64,000 bases of DNA from positions 9,459,247 through 9,523,246 of the forward strand of contig OX336354.1 of NCBI GenBank assembly GCA_946902875.1, in the 5' to 3' direction. The stretch comes from Nematopogon swammerdamellus (lineage: Eukaryota; Arthropoda; Insecta; Lepidoptera; Adelidae). The notes below the pieces were generated by a model. It did not search any database. It had not been told where the DNA came from and saw only the letters and a list, made by a program, of their open reading frames with translations. A program made the translations under genes and the position numbers. This document shows, piece after piece, positions 42,175 to 53,476 of this stretch (position 1 is the first letter of the stretch; every line of letters starts with the position of its first letter).

Positions 42175-42498
42175 TTCATCATTGCATTAGATTGTTATTT
42201 TTCACCACCGATCTAGCATTAAAATTATTTCTCTTTCTTGCAATGCAACTTAAATGTTCTCCGTTTATACCATATATATATCAATATTGCTTGAATCTGT
42301 TATTGTCTTTAATATTGTACAAGTTTTTACTACTCAATTGATGTAACTGTAAAGATGTTGATTCTATAATAAATAAATAAATAAATTAACAACATAGCAT
42401 ATGAACGTGTGGGGTTTCCTCCAGGTCGTCGTATTTCCCGAGTCCTGACGATGTCCCCGGAGCGAGGAGCGAAACGTCGACGAATCCGCGTAAGCGAA

Positions 42499-42714
42499 AA
42501 CAGTACGATAATGTGTAACAGCGGTAAAAGCCTAAACAGTACGATAATGTGTAACAGCGGTAAAAGCCTAAACAGTACGATAATGTGTAACAGCGGTAAA
42601 AGCCTAAATACGATAATGTGTAACAGCGGTAAAAGCCTAAACAGTACGATAATGTGTAACAGCGGTAATAGCCTAAACAGTACGATAATGTGTAACAGCG
42701 GTAAAAGCCTAAAC
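42499..42714 (+). repeat. Six-unit 36-bp tandem array lying in an open frame
   Basis: Unit AACAGTACGATAATGTGTAA then CAGCGGTAAAAGCCTA, with units at 42499, 42535, 42571, 42607 (33 bp, CAG missing), 42640 and 42676. A plus-strand frame (42409-42732, GTG-initiated as drawn) reads each unit as STIMCNSGKSLN. The one length change is exactly 3 bp. A minus-strand frame is also open throughout, so openness may simply reflect a stop-free unit. The upstream GGAGCGAGGAGCGAAACGTC stretch is a phrase I associate with retroelement-derived repeats, without certainty. Confidence 0.85.
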
Positions 42715-42732
42715 CAACATATTAGCATATGA

Positions 42733-43204
42733 GTGCTTAGTATAAAACATTATAGGTATCTACACCAAATACCTGATAGTCACTATCAACATTAAACGTT
42801 TATGGTATTGTGCGTGAGCTATAAACTTCCTATTTGAATACGTTCATAGCTCTACTTCTAATAAAAGTATTGAATTACCAATCTTTTTTGCTACCTAATT
42901 GATTGTGTTTGACCAAACTATGTAAAAACCTGTCGAACCTCTACTACAGTATTGTGTTACCCGGAGCTGTTGCACAAAACTAATGGAGCTGTTTATAAAA
43001 ACAAGTTCAACTCAATAGCTGGTAGCAGTGCAGTTGGTCAATAAACTATCATTTATTTTTAGATGAAAGCAATTTTGTGCCTTGCTTTCTTTACTTCTGT
43101 GTGAGATTTTATTACAGTTAAATGAAAATAATTTTTGTTTCTAGAATGATTTTTCTATATTCTAAAATAATCTATTTAATTTGTATCAACTGAGTATTTA
43201 ATTC
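42733..43204. other. No gene seen
   Basis: AT-rich; nothing recognised. Confidence 0.4.
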
Positions 43205-43531
43205 AGTCAGCCAGCGTAATTTTTTTTTTATGGAAACTGGCACGTTTGGCTACATCTCCTACAACATCCGTAATGTCAGCCCATAACACCGGGTGAGCTT
43301 GGTGCCATGTCAGTGCTTTCCTTCGGTCGTGCCGGCTACATTGAATTGGACGGAATACACAAACTATTTACATAGCCGTTTCGACCGACGTTTCATTCAG
43401 TGCGGTAGTACCAACCCGGGCGGGTTGAACCGTACCATCTAGTAAGGTAAGAAGGTACACTGCGTACACTGCTGGACATACGCATCTACAATGTTCTGCG
43501 GTACGGAACCACTGCTTTCCGCCGACGTACA
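43205..43531 (-). mobile_element. RTE 3' end fragment split by a SINE
   Basis: GTCAGCCAGCG at 43206-43216 and ACACTGCTGGACATACGCAT, CCACTGCTTTCCGCCGACGT at 43456-43531 are the two parts of the minus-strand RTE 3' end (compare 39296-39420). Everything between is SINE-B. The insertion point lies just 5' of the terminal GCTGAC tail on the minus strand. Confidence 0.65.
43218..43455 (-). repeat. SINE-B, head-less copy nested in the RTE fragment
   Basis: T-run, ATGGAAACTGGCACGTTTGG, CACCGGGTGAGCTTGGTGCC, GGTCGTGCCGGCTACATTGA, ACTATTTACATAGCCGTTTC, GGTACCAACCCGGGCGGGTT and CATCTAGTAAGGTAAGAAGG. Ends before the 5S-like head. Confidence 0.8.
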
Positions 43532-43907
43532 TTATGTAATTTCATTCAGTACCTACCTACGATTTCATAACTATACTACATATTAGTATTGACTTTCGCT
43601 AAAAGATACCACGGAGTTTGCACGTACAAAAAAAAAATACATTGAAACATTTCGGTCGAAACATCAAGCAATTAGGATCTGAATCGACGACACATTGAGT
43701 GGCTCTGAGAACTTCGCTCGCGACGAGAGGCCACTGCAGAATATTAAGTCTTCAGAAATGCACAGTAGTGAATGCTAAGTTCGTTTTTGTCGAATTCTCT
43801 GGTTTTTTTTTGTGACAGGCACTGCCGTGTCAGTACTTCAGTGCCTAGTCAGCATTAAACTCACCTTTTGTTTTCCATATTTTAGGTGAACAATAAAGTA
43901 TATTTTT
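43532..43907. other. No gene seen
   Basis: Nothing recognised. Confidence 0.4.
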
Positions 43908-44280
43908 ATTAGTGTTCCGTATCCGTACGTGAACCCATTACTAAGCCTACGCCGTCTGTCCGTCCGTCTGTCCGCTCTCCTGTCCGTCCGTTTGTCTGTC
44001 AGTCCGTCCGTCCTACCTATAAAGGGCTGTCATCTTTTCAACCGTAATATGTAGCCGGTTCAAATGTACACAGAATATTTGACAGTTTCATTATGGCGGA
44101 TGTCTAAATAATTAAAAAAAAAAAAACAAAACAAAACAAAAATAAAAAAATTAAGAGGGATGCTCATACAAGAAACACGTTTTTCAACGTATTCTTGTTT
44201 TTTCTCTATTATAAAAAACCGTCCAAGCGCGAGTCGTACTGGCGCACCGAGGTTTCCGCACCACAAAAAAAAAACATTGA
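43908..44280 (+). repeat. Repeat family P copy, plus 5' half with inverted terminus
   Basis: TAGTGTTCCGTATCCGTACG, ACTAAGCCTACGCCGTCTGT, (CCGT)n, TTCAACCGTAATATGTAGCC, CATTATGGCGGATG in plus orientation. These are then followed by AAAAACCGTCCAAGCGCGAG and GCGCACCGAGGTTTCCGCAC, which is the other end of the family in minus orientation. Confidence 0.7.
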
Positions 44281-44499
44281 AAAAAAAACACGTTTCTTGT
44301 ATGGGAAGCCCCCTTAATTTTTAACTTTTTCCATTTTTTGTTGTTATATCCGCCATAATAACACATATTCTGTGAAAATTTGAACGGGCTACCTATTACG
44401 GTTCAAGAGATACAGCCCTCGGAGGGACAGACGGACGGACAGACAGACGGCGTAGGCTTAGTAATAGGCTTCCGTACGGGATACGGAAACTTAAAAACG
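44281..44499 (-). repeat. Repeat family P copy, minus half
   Basis: GTTTCTTGTATGGGAAGCCC, GTTGTTATATCCGCCATAAT, ATTCTGTGAAAATTTGAACG, TATTACGGTTCAAGAGATAC, GGCGTAGGCTTAGTAATAGG, CGGGATACGGAAACTTAAAAA. With the preceding segment it makes a second P-family foldback in the window. Confidence 0.75.
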
Positions 44500-45660
44500 G
44501 TAATACATACAAGTGCCAAACTTTGTGTGAGTGCAAACTCCTAACAATATATTAATAATTTAATTTAGTTATTAGTTTGATTATACACACTCAGTATTTT
44601 TCCCCTTTATATTTTTAATAATATAAACAGCTTAAAATACTATAATTAACCTTTTCCAACACTGCATGTTCTATGACAGAGATCAACGTCATTGGAACAG
44701 CGACAAAGTGTGGGGTGGAGTGTTCGCTGACAGAACAGTTAGTCTCGGAGCAGTGACAGCCGTTGCGCATGCGTGGACAGACGGCAATGATAATGTTGTT
44801 GCTATTATACTTTGTTGCAAGTCCAATTATACCTACTTGAACATGATACACGTTGTGGCACGTCAGTTAAGATGGAACTTTTTTTTTTCAAATTTAGAAC
44901 GCAAGTTTGAATTTTGATTGACTTCATAAAAGTCAAGAATGAACGATTTTATTGTTTAGTATTGTGGACATAAATTATCTACGTACGTAGAGTACTGCCA
45001 CTTTAGTGTAGTTTTTTTTTTTTTCACCGTGAAGGGCCAAATTCAAGGGATGAGGCTGGAACACTTTTTACATGTGGCTCTTAAGTCGTTTTGCAGCTAA
45101 GTTGGATTAAACATGAAAAAATAAATTATACCGTGTGAAAGCCTTACTTTTCAGGAATATTTGACAAACACTAGATTTAATAAAATGTTACATTTGTACT
45201 TGTGGCATTTAAAAAAATGAGCTGAGGGAGAAAATTTTGGATTTTTACAAAAATGACAATATCTCAAAAACTAAGCCATTTTTACTAAACCTAAAATAAG
45301 ATATTCTGAGAGTTAATTAGCAGCCCTATCAGCTGTCAAAGGATTATCATCGGTTTCTGGGACACCCTGTAAGCACAAAATTGTTTAAGCACCAACCAAT
45401 CAAGGAGCAAACAAATTGTCCAAAGAGACGCAAACAGTTCAACAACAGAACATTTTCTTATTTGCTCGAAATAAATTGAGCAAGTGAGAGCGCATCCGGC
45501 AGATAAGAAATCTGGCAACAATTCGTCGTTGTTAACCCTATCCCTCGCACGCTCTATATCGTTCCACACCCACTCCGCTGCTACGATGAGTTCCATCTAT
45601 TCGCTAACGAAACTCTCCGCGACACTAAATTACGAGAAAAAAACCTAATTGACGTCCAAA
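44500..45660. other. No gene seen
   Basis: Frames at 44615-44917 and 45336-45596 have no recognised domains. GGACACCCTGTAAGC at 45360 is a common insect-repeat phrase. The stretch 45480-45640 becomes CpG-richer. Confidence 0.35.
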
Positions 45661-45666
45661 AGCGCG

Positions 45667-45846
45667 TATAAATAAGCATTTTACAACAAAACGCAGCTAT
45701 TCCAACGTCGTCGCGTCGGCGTCAGCGTGTCAACTAGCGGCGCGGCGCCGTCTACGTCAGTTGGACGCCATCGTGCAACATGGCGGAAGTTGACGTTTTA
45801 GAACTGTCGCTCCCTCGCACTTTTAAACAATCTCGCTCGGATTAAC
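45667..45846 (+). promoter_or_regulatory. CpG-rich promoter-like region with a 21-codon ATG frame
   Basis: TATAAATA near 45667 lies upstream of a GC-rich stretch (GCGGCGCGGCGCCGTC) and a TCAGTTGG initiator-like site at 45757-45764. ATG at 45780 opens MAEVDVLELSLPRTFKQSRS then D and a stop. The context CAACATGG is acceptable for initiation. It could be a 5' leader with a short upstream frame, part of an LTR, or chance. No splice donor follows closely, and RTE-derived DNA begins at 45946. Confidence 0.3.
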
Positions 45847-45945
45847 AACGGTCGTGTTTTTTTTTATTAAGGGGTATCAAGAAGTACCTGGCCTGCCGCG
45901 TCGGGGCATTTGACAGCTTTGAAAAGTTATAAAATAATTATAGGT

Positions 45946-46197
45946 TTAAAGCTCAAATGGCAGTGGGCTGGGCACGTCAGCCGGAGAGACGACGAACGTT
46001 GGAGTAACAGTGACCTACACTGGTGGCAGTGGACAGGAAAAAAGAGTGTGGGAAGACCACCCGCCAGGTGGGAAGACGGCGTCAAGGACGTCGGCGGAAA
46101 GCAGTGGTTCCGTACCGCTGAAGGCCGGGTGGACTGCAGGAAAATTGGAGAGGCGTATGTTCAGCAGTCAACTCATACACGCTGACTGACTGACATA
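45946..46197 (+). mobile_element. RTE-type retrotransposon 3' end with coding remnant
   Basis: The frame to 46185 reads LKWQWAGHVSRRDDERWSNS, then WTGKKSVGRPPARWEDGVKD, VGGKQWFRTAEGRVDCRKIG and EAYVQQSTHTR stop. This is the conserved C-terminal tail of RTE-clade ORF2 proteins (WAGH..R..D.RW...V..W.P..G.R..GRPP.RW.DD....G..W...A..R..WR..GEAYVQQW). The 3' tail is CTGACTGACTGAC. About 78 codons, truncated at 45946; inactive. Confidence 0.75.
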
Positions 46198-48998
46198 GGT
46201 GAGGTGTTACTAATTCCAGACCCGTCTGTTTACGCTTAAGCTCGTCATACGCAGAGCACTTTTAAGCCTAAAATGCACTTGGCCGATAGCTGAAGTGCGA
46301 ATATAAGAAAATTGTTTTCAAGTCAAAGTTCACGTGCAATAAGATGTGCGGGCTAAAGTATGAAATTATCTCAATACAGCTATTCTAGAAAAATAGACTA
46401 GCACTAATTTAAATTAAAATGGTTTGACGCCACACTCATACAAATACCCCTTAACAGTAATAATGTCGAGTTTATTAATTCGACGACAAGTAGACATCAG
46501 TACCTAAATAGTTTGGTCGCCCAGCTTATTGGTAGCAGAAACGGTGACACGAATTTGTAGGTTAATTTATGAGTAATATAAGTTTTATGACGTTTTAAAT
46601 GCAGCATAAATTAAGCGAAACATCCTGATGATTGGTGTGTAGACAGGATAAAAAAAAGTTGAGGCCGAAAATTTTCACAAATAACACCTTTTAACGATCA
46701 TCTTGGACCGAAAAAAGAAATAATATATCTGAAAAAAAAATTGAGTTACGACTTTAATATTATATGTAAGGTAATTTAATAATATAATATTATATAATAT
46801 AGATACATCGATTATATTATATAGGTATGTAATTCAATGTACGTATGTGGTCAGCATAAAATTTAGACTTACGACAATATAGAATTGAAGAAGCCGTGTA
46901 CATCCAGAGAAAACTTCAAAAAGGCATAATTTTCTTCGTTCTCACTGCAGTGCTGCGAGTGCATATAAATTCATATAAATTAGGTCCGTAAAGCTAAACA
47001 ATCCGGTAGCCAGCGACAAATGAGCCCGTCAGAGACTTACTGCCCCGCCTCCGTTTGAGATGTCAGTGCATTTTATTGTGTGTCGCGATTGTGGAGTAGC
47101 CAGCGATCGCGTTAACTATGGAGATCATTACTGGAAATATTACATCATTCGAGGGAATTAAGAGAGTAACACGTACCAGGAGTACTGTATTTATGACCTT
47201 TACAGTTGGACACAGTATTGCAGGAACGACCTTTACTGCCTATAAATTATATCCTCGAAAAACGACACATCTGCAAATTGTCCGAGGTGTGAGCAATAAA
47301 ATTGGATCACCAAAAATTTTACCAGTTGCTGAAAGTCTAAACAAATGTTTTATGTTTTAGCTAAGAGGCAGACTATTGGAATAAATAATGTTTTGTGATG
47401 ATTGAATTCGTATTTCCAATATAAATAATAAAAATATCACATCTTGTACCTATCGCCATTGCGCGATATTATTTTTAAACAAAAAATTGTAACATACTTT
47501 TACTTGCTTTGTCTCGCACTCTACGAAGCGCGGACACTTGGACATTGTCGGTCGGGGACAGGACAGGGACCGGCGGTGGTGCGGGAGAGTGGGGACAGGG
47601 AAGGGGACAGGGACATGGAGGTGGCTAATTAGGCGCAGGAAGGAATAAACAAGCGACCTGAGTCGGTTAAGAAGGTGCGGTCGGTTCGCGCGTTTTATAG
47701 CCGCGAGTTTGTTAAAGTTGATTTTACATTTAATTATACTTATCACGGTAGCGCTGTCGCGAAAATAATTTCTGCTTTATTTTCCACGAAAACGTATAGA
47801 TTCAGATGCAGATTCAGATATTAATTTCGCCATAAAGAACACACAACATTAAAAATATTTCATTGAGACAATTGCATATGGTTTAATGTCCCGTTCAGCA
47901 ATGCAATCTATAAGGAAGAGCCGGGTAAGAACCCTTAGGTACTATAGACCTTTTTAAACCTTGTAAAAATTATATAACGAATGTTTAATAGACTTGCCTA
48001 CATATTATTCACATTAATCTGAAGAAAATTAACATACAAATTTCCACGAAAACGTAAGGAATTTAATGTGAAACGTCGCGACGACTCCTTTGTGAGAATT
48101 TTTCGTAAATGTAAAATCAAATCAGTCAATCTACTGCTCTCAAGTCCTATGCTGTAGTCCTGCCGAAAAGGTGCCTAATATTAATTTAATTTATGTGGAG
48201 ATAATCAAAACATTCGTTATCTCTCTGTGCCTATCCCACTGGGGAAAAGGTGTGACGTTATGTATGTATAAACAAAACATTTTCTTACGTTAAAAATATA
48301 TTTAAGCTATTTTTTAATAAATTGATGTACCCTATGTATATGAAAACTAGCCCTAAAGTGGTTCAGAAGTCGAGATGGCTACCGCAAACAACAACATTGT
48401 GTGAGACTGTCGGAGATAATGTCCAGCGATCCATTACATGCGCCTGCACAGGACGAAAGCGTTGTAACTCGTAAAAGGTAATTTATAAAATATCAATAAT
48501 TATGCCGTTTTTGCGCAAGCTGCATATGGTATACCCTCTGTATTGATGATGTGATGACCTTGATTTACCTTATTTTCATGTTAGTATTTTCCGGAAAATA
48601 ATTTTAACAAGTCTCGTAACTAACGAAAATAACATAAAAAAAATCAATAGTAAGGCTTCAAGCATGTAAATTCGGTAGCACTTACCTACATTAGGTTAGG
48701 TCTCTAATTAAAACAAAATTTTTATTATGTTTATCATGTCAGGAACGTGATACGTTACTGTTTCTATTTCTATTTCTATACGTGACAATATGTTATCTTT
48801 ACCTACCTCATTGGAAAACAGGCGCGATATTATAAAGGCACATAGTCGTATGTGTTGTATTATGCGAGGTATTATGTGCATACATAAAGTGTTTGTTTTT
48901 TCGAATCGAATGACCGTGTAAATCCTTCACCCAAGTTAAGTATCGCCATTATGCTTCAAATCGGTCCTACACCTAAATAAAGTTATACCACTGTTCGC
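46198..48998. other. No gene seen
   Basis: Mostly AT-rich, with AT tracts at 46760-46830. A G-rich segment at 47530-47640 (GACAGGGACCGGCGGTGGTG) is open on both strands (62 and 98 codons) but low in complexity. CACCTTTTAACGATCATCTT,GGACC at 46685 has a diverged relative near 60890. Confidence 0.35.
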
Positions 48999-49050
48999 GC
49001 CCGCCCGCCCTCAACGTGGGCGGCGGCGGCGCGGCGGGCGGTGGGCGGGC
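48999..49050. repeat. GC-only inverted repeat
   Basis: GCCCGCCCGCCC at the left and GGGCGGGC at the right pair around a GGCGGCGGCGGCGCGGCGGG loop. About 50 bp of almost pure G+C in AT-rich surroundings; a CpG microisland. Confidence 0.6.
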
Positions 49051-49317
49051 TCAAAATAGACTCATCTCGATCGATTGTTCCAGGAGCCTACAATTTACAA
49101 TTTACTTCGTTTCCAAAAATTTCGTTTCAAAGGTTATTTACTCAATAATGAATGTTTAATGAGGCAATTTGTGAATATTATTTTCCGTAAGTAATACCGA
49201 TAAAGAAGGATTCACGTCTGCGAAAAAGCACAGAGATTAAATTGAAAACGCAAAACTTTCTTTTTCCAAATTTGTATGAGTGAGTTTCGTGAGCAACATC
49301 TTGTTTCATTGTAAGTA

Positions 49318-49460
49318 CCTGGGCGACCGAGCTTCGCTCGGCGTTGACACCTATCTAAAAAAACTTTAAAAAAATCACATTATCTAAATACAAAATTTCA
49401 TCCAAATCGTTAGAGCCGTTTTCGAGAAACCAATTATATATATATATATATATATTATAG
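49318..49460 (-). repeat. TE-like repeat with GAGCTTCGCTC hairpin and (AT)n
   Basis: ACCTGGGCGACCGAGCTTCG, CTCGGCG hairpin, then TTTCATCCAAATCGTTAGAG, CCGTTTTCGAGAAACC and (TA)n at 49436-49457. The layout matches minus-strand Helitron-like repeats of Lepidoptera, but the terminus differs from the CTAG family. Confidence 0.4.
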
Positions 49461-50107
49461 GCCCAAGTTTAGCTCACTTAAAGTAATAGGATAAAACTAC
49501 ACATATGAGCTTATCCGTACATTGTATTTATTGAAACATTTCAATACCATTCAAGTTAAAAGATAAAGACATTAATCTTTAAAATATATTGTTTTGTTAA
49601 GCGTAAATAGTCATAATAACATTATTCAGGTCGAAGCAAGGTGTCATGCCCTGATACTTTCAAAGTACCTACAATTAGTCTGCATGCCAAGTGCATGCCT
49701 GTCAGACTGGCAACCGCCAAACAACTGTGAAATGCGCTGACTCCCTAATGAGTTAAATCTCAATGAAAGCTCTCATACGCCAACCTTGTTAGACAGAAAA
49801 CACGTTTGCGGCTCCGCCCTACAGGGTGACTCGAAAGAAACGCGTTTATTAAATTCTAACGGTCACCGCTCGCGGGCAATAAGTATATGTTTCAATACAC
49901 AAAAACGCTAAAGTGATTATGCATGCAATTAAAAAAAATTCTCAAGGCATTTTGTTTGCAGTTTCACTTGCGGCATTTTCTTTCGTGTGTGTTCGTGTAC
50001 ATTTTGCACCTACCTTAGTAAATATGTGTTGCCTGATTATGAAAAATACTTCGTTTATTCGACTTACAAAGATTGGACAGAACAAATGCGACGCGTCATA
50101 CAACTCA
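49461..50107. other. No gene seen
   Basis: Frames at 49913-50194 run into the SINE and match nothing. Confidence 0.4.
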
Positions 50108-50531
50108 TTTAAGCGGCGGGTGGCCGAGTGGTTTGGGCATCGGCTTTTCATGCGGGAGGTCCGAGGTTCGAATCCGGTCGGCGTGTACCAATGAGTTTTT
50201 TCTGACGAAAAAATTTTACGTGCATACCTACACCCGCTGCTTCACCGTTCGGAACCGGTGTAAAACTGTAGGTCCCTTCCCTTGCCCCTTACTAGGTGGT
50301 AGGCTCAAATTGTAGCCGACTGGGTTGGTACCACCGTACTGGATGTAAGATGGCCGCAAGCAACCTCGGTTGTGTTCTCCTCTAGTCCAGTATAGCCAGC
50401 AATCCAGGGAAGTCTCCGGTATGGTACCTACCTTCTCGGAGGTGATATTGGCTGGTTAGAGCATGTGCTTTGGCCCCTCCGACTCAGCCACCCATACCGG
50501 ATTACATAAAAAAAAAAAAAAAAAAAAAAAA
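50108..50531 (+). repeat. SINE-A, full length, tRNA-like head
   Basis: The head (about 50114-50190) has an A box TGGCCGAGTGG at 50121-50131 and a B box GGTTCGAATCC at 50165-50175. The body follows: ACGTGCATACCTACACCCGC, GTAAAACTGTAGGTCCCTTC, TTACTAGGTGGTAGG, GGTTGGTACCACCGTACTGG, TCTAGTCCAGTATAGCCAGC, GGAGGTGATATTGGCTGG, CTCAGCCACCCATACCGGAT and an A-tail of about 23. AACTCA at 50102-50107 and 50530-50535 is a plausible target duplication. The long clean tail suggests a young insertion. Not a tRNA gene: the body and tail rule that out. Confidence 0.85.
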
Positions 50532-50535
50532 CTCA

Positions 50536-51287
50536 ACATACGATCGCTTATTCAATCATCTATATTAATAGATGAGCCGATTTCTCCAACATCACTCCCG
50601 AAAAATGTCACTGACCAAATCAGCTTATAATCTGAGTTCAAAATGCCTGATGATTTTGTTGTATGGCACACCTTATTGTCGTATGTTCGCAAATACGCGA
50701 GTGAGGAGTGTTTAGCGCTTTTATAGCATGAGATGGATTTTAATGCGATCCTTTGTATTTATTCGTGATGACAATTTCACGTGAAGGCACGCACACTTGC
50801 TTACTGACAGGTAACACATTTCATCGCGCTTTGTCTGTTCTAGTATAGAGTTCGGTGCTTAGAGATACATGAAAATTATGTACGAAGAAAATAATAACAT
50901 TTAGATCACCGAACGAAAACTCTAGAAGAGGTAAGCCGCGATAAAACATGTATATACATACCTACATACATAGCGTCACGCCTGTTTCCCAGTGATGTGG
51001 CAGAGGCAACGGATCTCCACATGCCACGATCCTGACACCCATAATGAAATCCACTCATAATGTTCTTCATAGATGCTCGTCGGTTACAGGTCCTACGCAC
51101 TCGACCGTTGTAAAATAAAAACAATGTAATCTGTCGTTTGAATACAAGTGTGCATGCCTTCACATGAAATAATCAATAGGAAGTCATTTCAAACGATCGC
51201 ATTATCAGCCATCTAATGCTATGAATGCGCAAATGCTCCTCACTATATATTTGCGGACGTAAAACGATAAGGTGAGCCATAGAGTCA
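50536..51287. other. No gene seen
   Basis: Complex AT-rich DNA; no repeat or frame recognised. Confidence 0.4.
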
Positions 51288-51612
51288 TGGTTTTATGAGA
51301 TTCTACCTGAGGACCTAAGAAGGGAAATAGATGACAACAAATTCCGCACCCGTCTGAACAATCTATTACATGAAAAATGCTTATATAAGTTATGCGAATT
51401 TATAAAGTGAATTGATCATGCATAAATACATAATAAATAAATACCTATAACGAATAGGTAGACAATTTGTATCCTAAGTAAGTGTTTTAGTTACTTACGA
51501 GTATGTATTGACGTGTCTCTTGGAGCGTACGTGCACTGTATATTTTCAGCTTTTTATTTGTGTGCTCTATGATTTGCTAATAAATATATTTGTCTTTGTC
51601 TTTGTCTTTGTC
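51288..51612 (+). mobile_element. Non-LTR retrotransposon 3' end with (TTTGTC)n tail
   Basis: In frame from 51288: WFYEILPEDLRREIDDNKFR, TRLNNLLHEKCLYKLCEFIK, stop at 51409-51411. The (Y)N.LP.D(L/I)R.......F...L...L..KC.Y...E(F/Y) pattern is the C-terminal end of ORF2 of Jockey/CR1-type elements. A 3' UTR with CTAATAAATATA and the tail TTTGTCTTTGTCTTTGTC follows. 5'-truncated. Confidence 0.65.
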
Positions 51613-52155
51613 ATACATACAACACAAAGCATCAGTCATTGCGAATTCAGCTTATAAGCTGATTTGGTAGGTGACTAGTTTTTTCAAGAGTGATGTATGA
51701 GAAAGGCCCATCTAGGTATATGTTATATATCAGTGGTTTAGATAGTTCTGTAAACAATTCCACGGTAGCACATATCTCACCTTCGTCCACTTCTGAAAAT
51801 TCGGCGAGCGGAGCTTCGAGCTCATGAAGTGAAGAGGCTTAAAATTTGTTGAGTCTGGGAGCGGCACTTATTTACATTATTTTCTGTTTTGAATGTGTAT
51901 GTTTGCATGTTGGTAACCGAACAAAAATGTGAATTTGTCAAATCGAAGGACAGCGTCGTATTTTACAGGTCACCCTACATCAAGTGCCTAATCTCTTGTG
52001 TACAATAAAAGGTAATTTATGGGACAATTTGGAGAAAATACTCATTTAATTTTGCAGCATTAAGTTGTGCGGTCTGGGAGCGTTAGTGCGGGTAGATTAG
52101 TTACTTATGAAATAAGGCATCAACGTTATTACTTTAAAGAACATTTTACAATTTT
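51613..52155. other. No gene seen
   Basis: Nothing recognised. Confidence 0.4.
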
Positions 52156-52245
52156 TTTATATAAAGAGCGACATGTGGCGCCGAGACACCCAAGAGGTGT
52201 CTAACGAAGCCCATGGACATTCGGTCGTACGCGGGGGTTGGGAAG
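52156..52245 (+). repeat. Repeat family D, plus copy, short
   Basis: GCGACATGTGGCGCCGAGAC, ACCCAAGAGGTGTCTAACGA, GCCCATGGACATTCGGTCGT, GCGGGGGTTGG. Collinear with 2640-2771, ending earlier. Confidence 0.65.
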
Positions 52246-53476
52246 TATAGAATAATCATACTTTTTAAGGCACGAAAGGCTGAAGAATAAAAAGGTATCG
52301 TTTGTGCTAAAACTAATTCTTCTCAGACAGCAACACGCCTGAAAGCGCACTTAGACAACGAAAACACGCGGATCCAATCACGGCGACAAATAAAGCAAGA
52401 AATGAGCGCACGCGCACCCGACCACCCAACAAAAGCTACACCAGATGGCCGCACGCAGGCGCGAAGAAATTCACTGCAAAGAAGAAACAAACAAAAAAAA
52501 AACAATCGACGAAATTCGAAAAATTTCACGTCAAAAGAGAACGATGGGAGTAAATAACGCTCATCCCGACGGATCCGCCGACATCACGTTCCGGGCATTA
52601 CAGTGATAAATTACGCCGTTCATTCTCTCCTTACATACTGAATTGTTATTTTTTAAAGGAAAAACACCGCCATGTTTGATTCGGGCATTGTTGACGGATA
52701 ATTGGGAGCAACGAATCACGACGCGCTCGGAATCACGAACGCGGCCACAACAATGAACAAATGAACACGAAACGCATTTTGGTGGGAAAATAACCGTTTT
52801 AGAATTGGTATGTGCGTGCGGACTTGCAAATGGAACGGTGTTCTAGCGACCTGATATGGCGCTAGGAGTGCGCTCTATCGAAGAAGACGTCTGATAGACA
52901 GAGACGGGCCTCATCAATGCATGCGAGCACTCAGAGAGGTGCGAGAGGGGCGAAAGCGGAGGAGTCGCTGGAACGCATTATTTTTGCGAAAGAAACGCTG
53001 AATTCTAAATTCAAATATTATGAAAATTAGGATAAAAAACCATCAAAATAAAATTGTCAGAAAGGACAGCAAATAAAAAGCAAGCGTATGCATAAACTTA
53101 AAATAGGAATTTAAGTGCCTACCAGAATGACGGACGTAATGAAAAATCTGACTATCATACTTTAATGATGTTTGACAGTTTTTACGACACAAAGGTTACG
53201 AAACACAATAATAAGGTTATAAAATACAAATAGAATGTAAATGGTGCCAACTGTAAACTTACATAATTTATTGAGGACTGTTAATGAAATGTGTTTCACG
53301 AGTTGTGGAACTTCGCGGCTTTAACGGAAAATCAAATTCCACATCAATCTTGGTGTAGATATTTATAAAATTATATTTTATGTAAGAAACCTTATAAAGA
53401 ATGTACAAACGCTCGTTACCTAACTATGTTATGGTATTTAGTATTTTTAAGCATGAATTATTATTAATTTATTTTA
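52246..53476. other. No gene seen; complex DNA at 52330-53000
   Basis: The stretch 52330-53000 has normal complexity, many CpGs and no repeat match. A 68-codon minus frame (52323-52529) matches nothing. It could be a regulatory or intronic region. Confidence 0.3.

Noticed and set aside
42499..42714. CRISPR array
   Set aside because: Head-to-tail tandem units without spacers, in eukaryotic DNA. The same applies to the arrays at 14599, 38271 and 59872.
42330..42728. 132-codon minus frame with repeated FRLLPLLHIIVL
   Set aside because: Reverse-strand reading of the 36-bp array; hydrophobic repeats arise from the unit.
47450..47746. 98-codon minus and 62-codon plus frames
   Set aside because: Centred on a G-rich simple stretch (GGGACAGGGA); low complexity.
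50114..50190. tRNA gene
   Set aside because: A and B boxes are good, but it is the head of a SINE with body and A-tail; the cloverleaf is not well formed.
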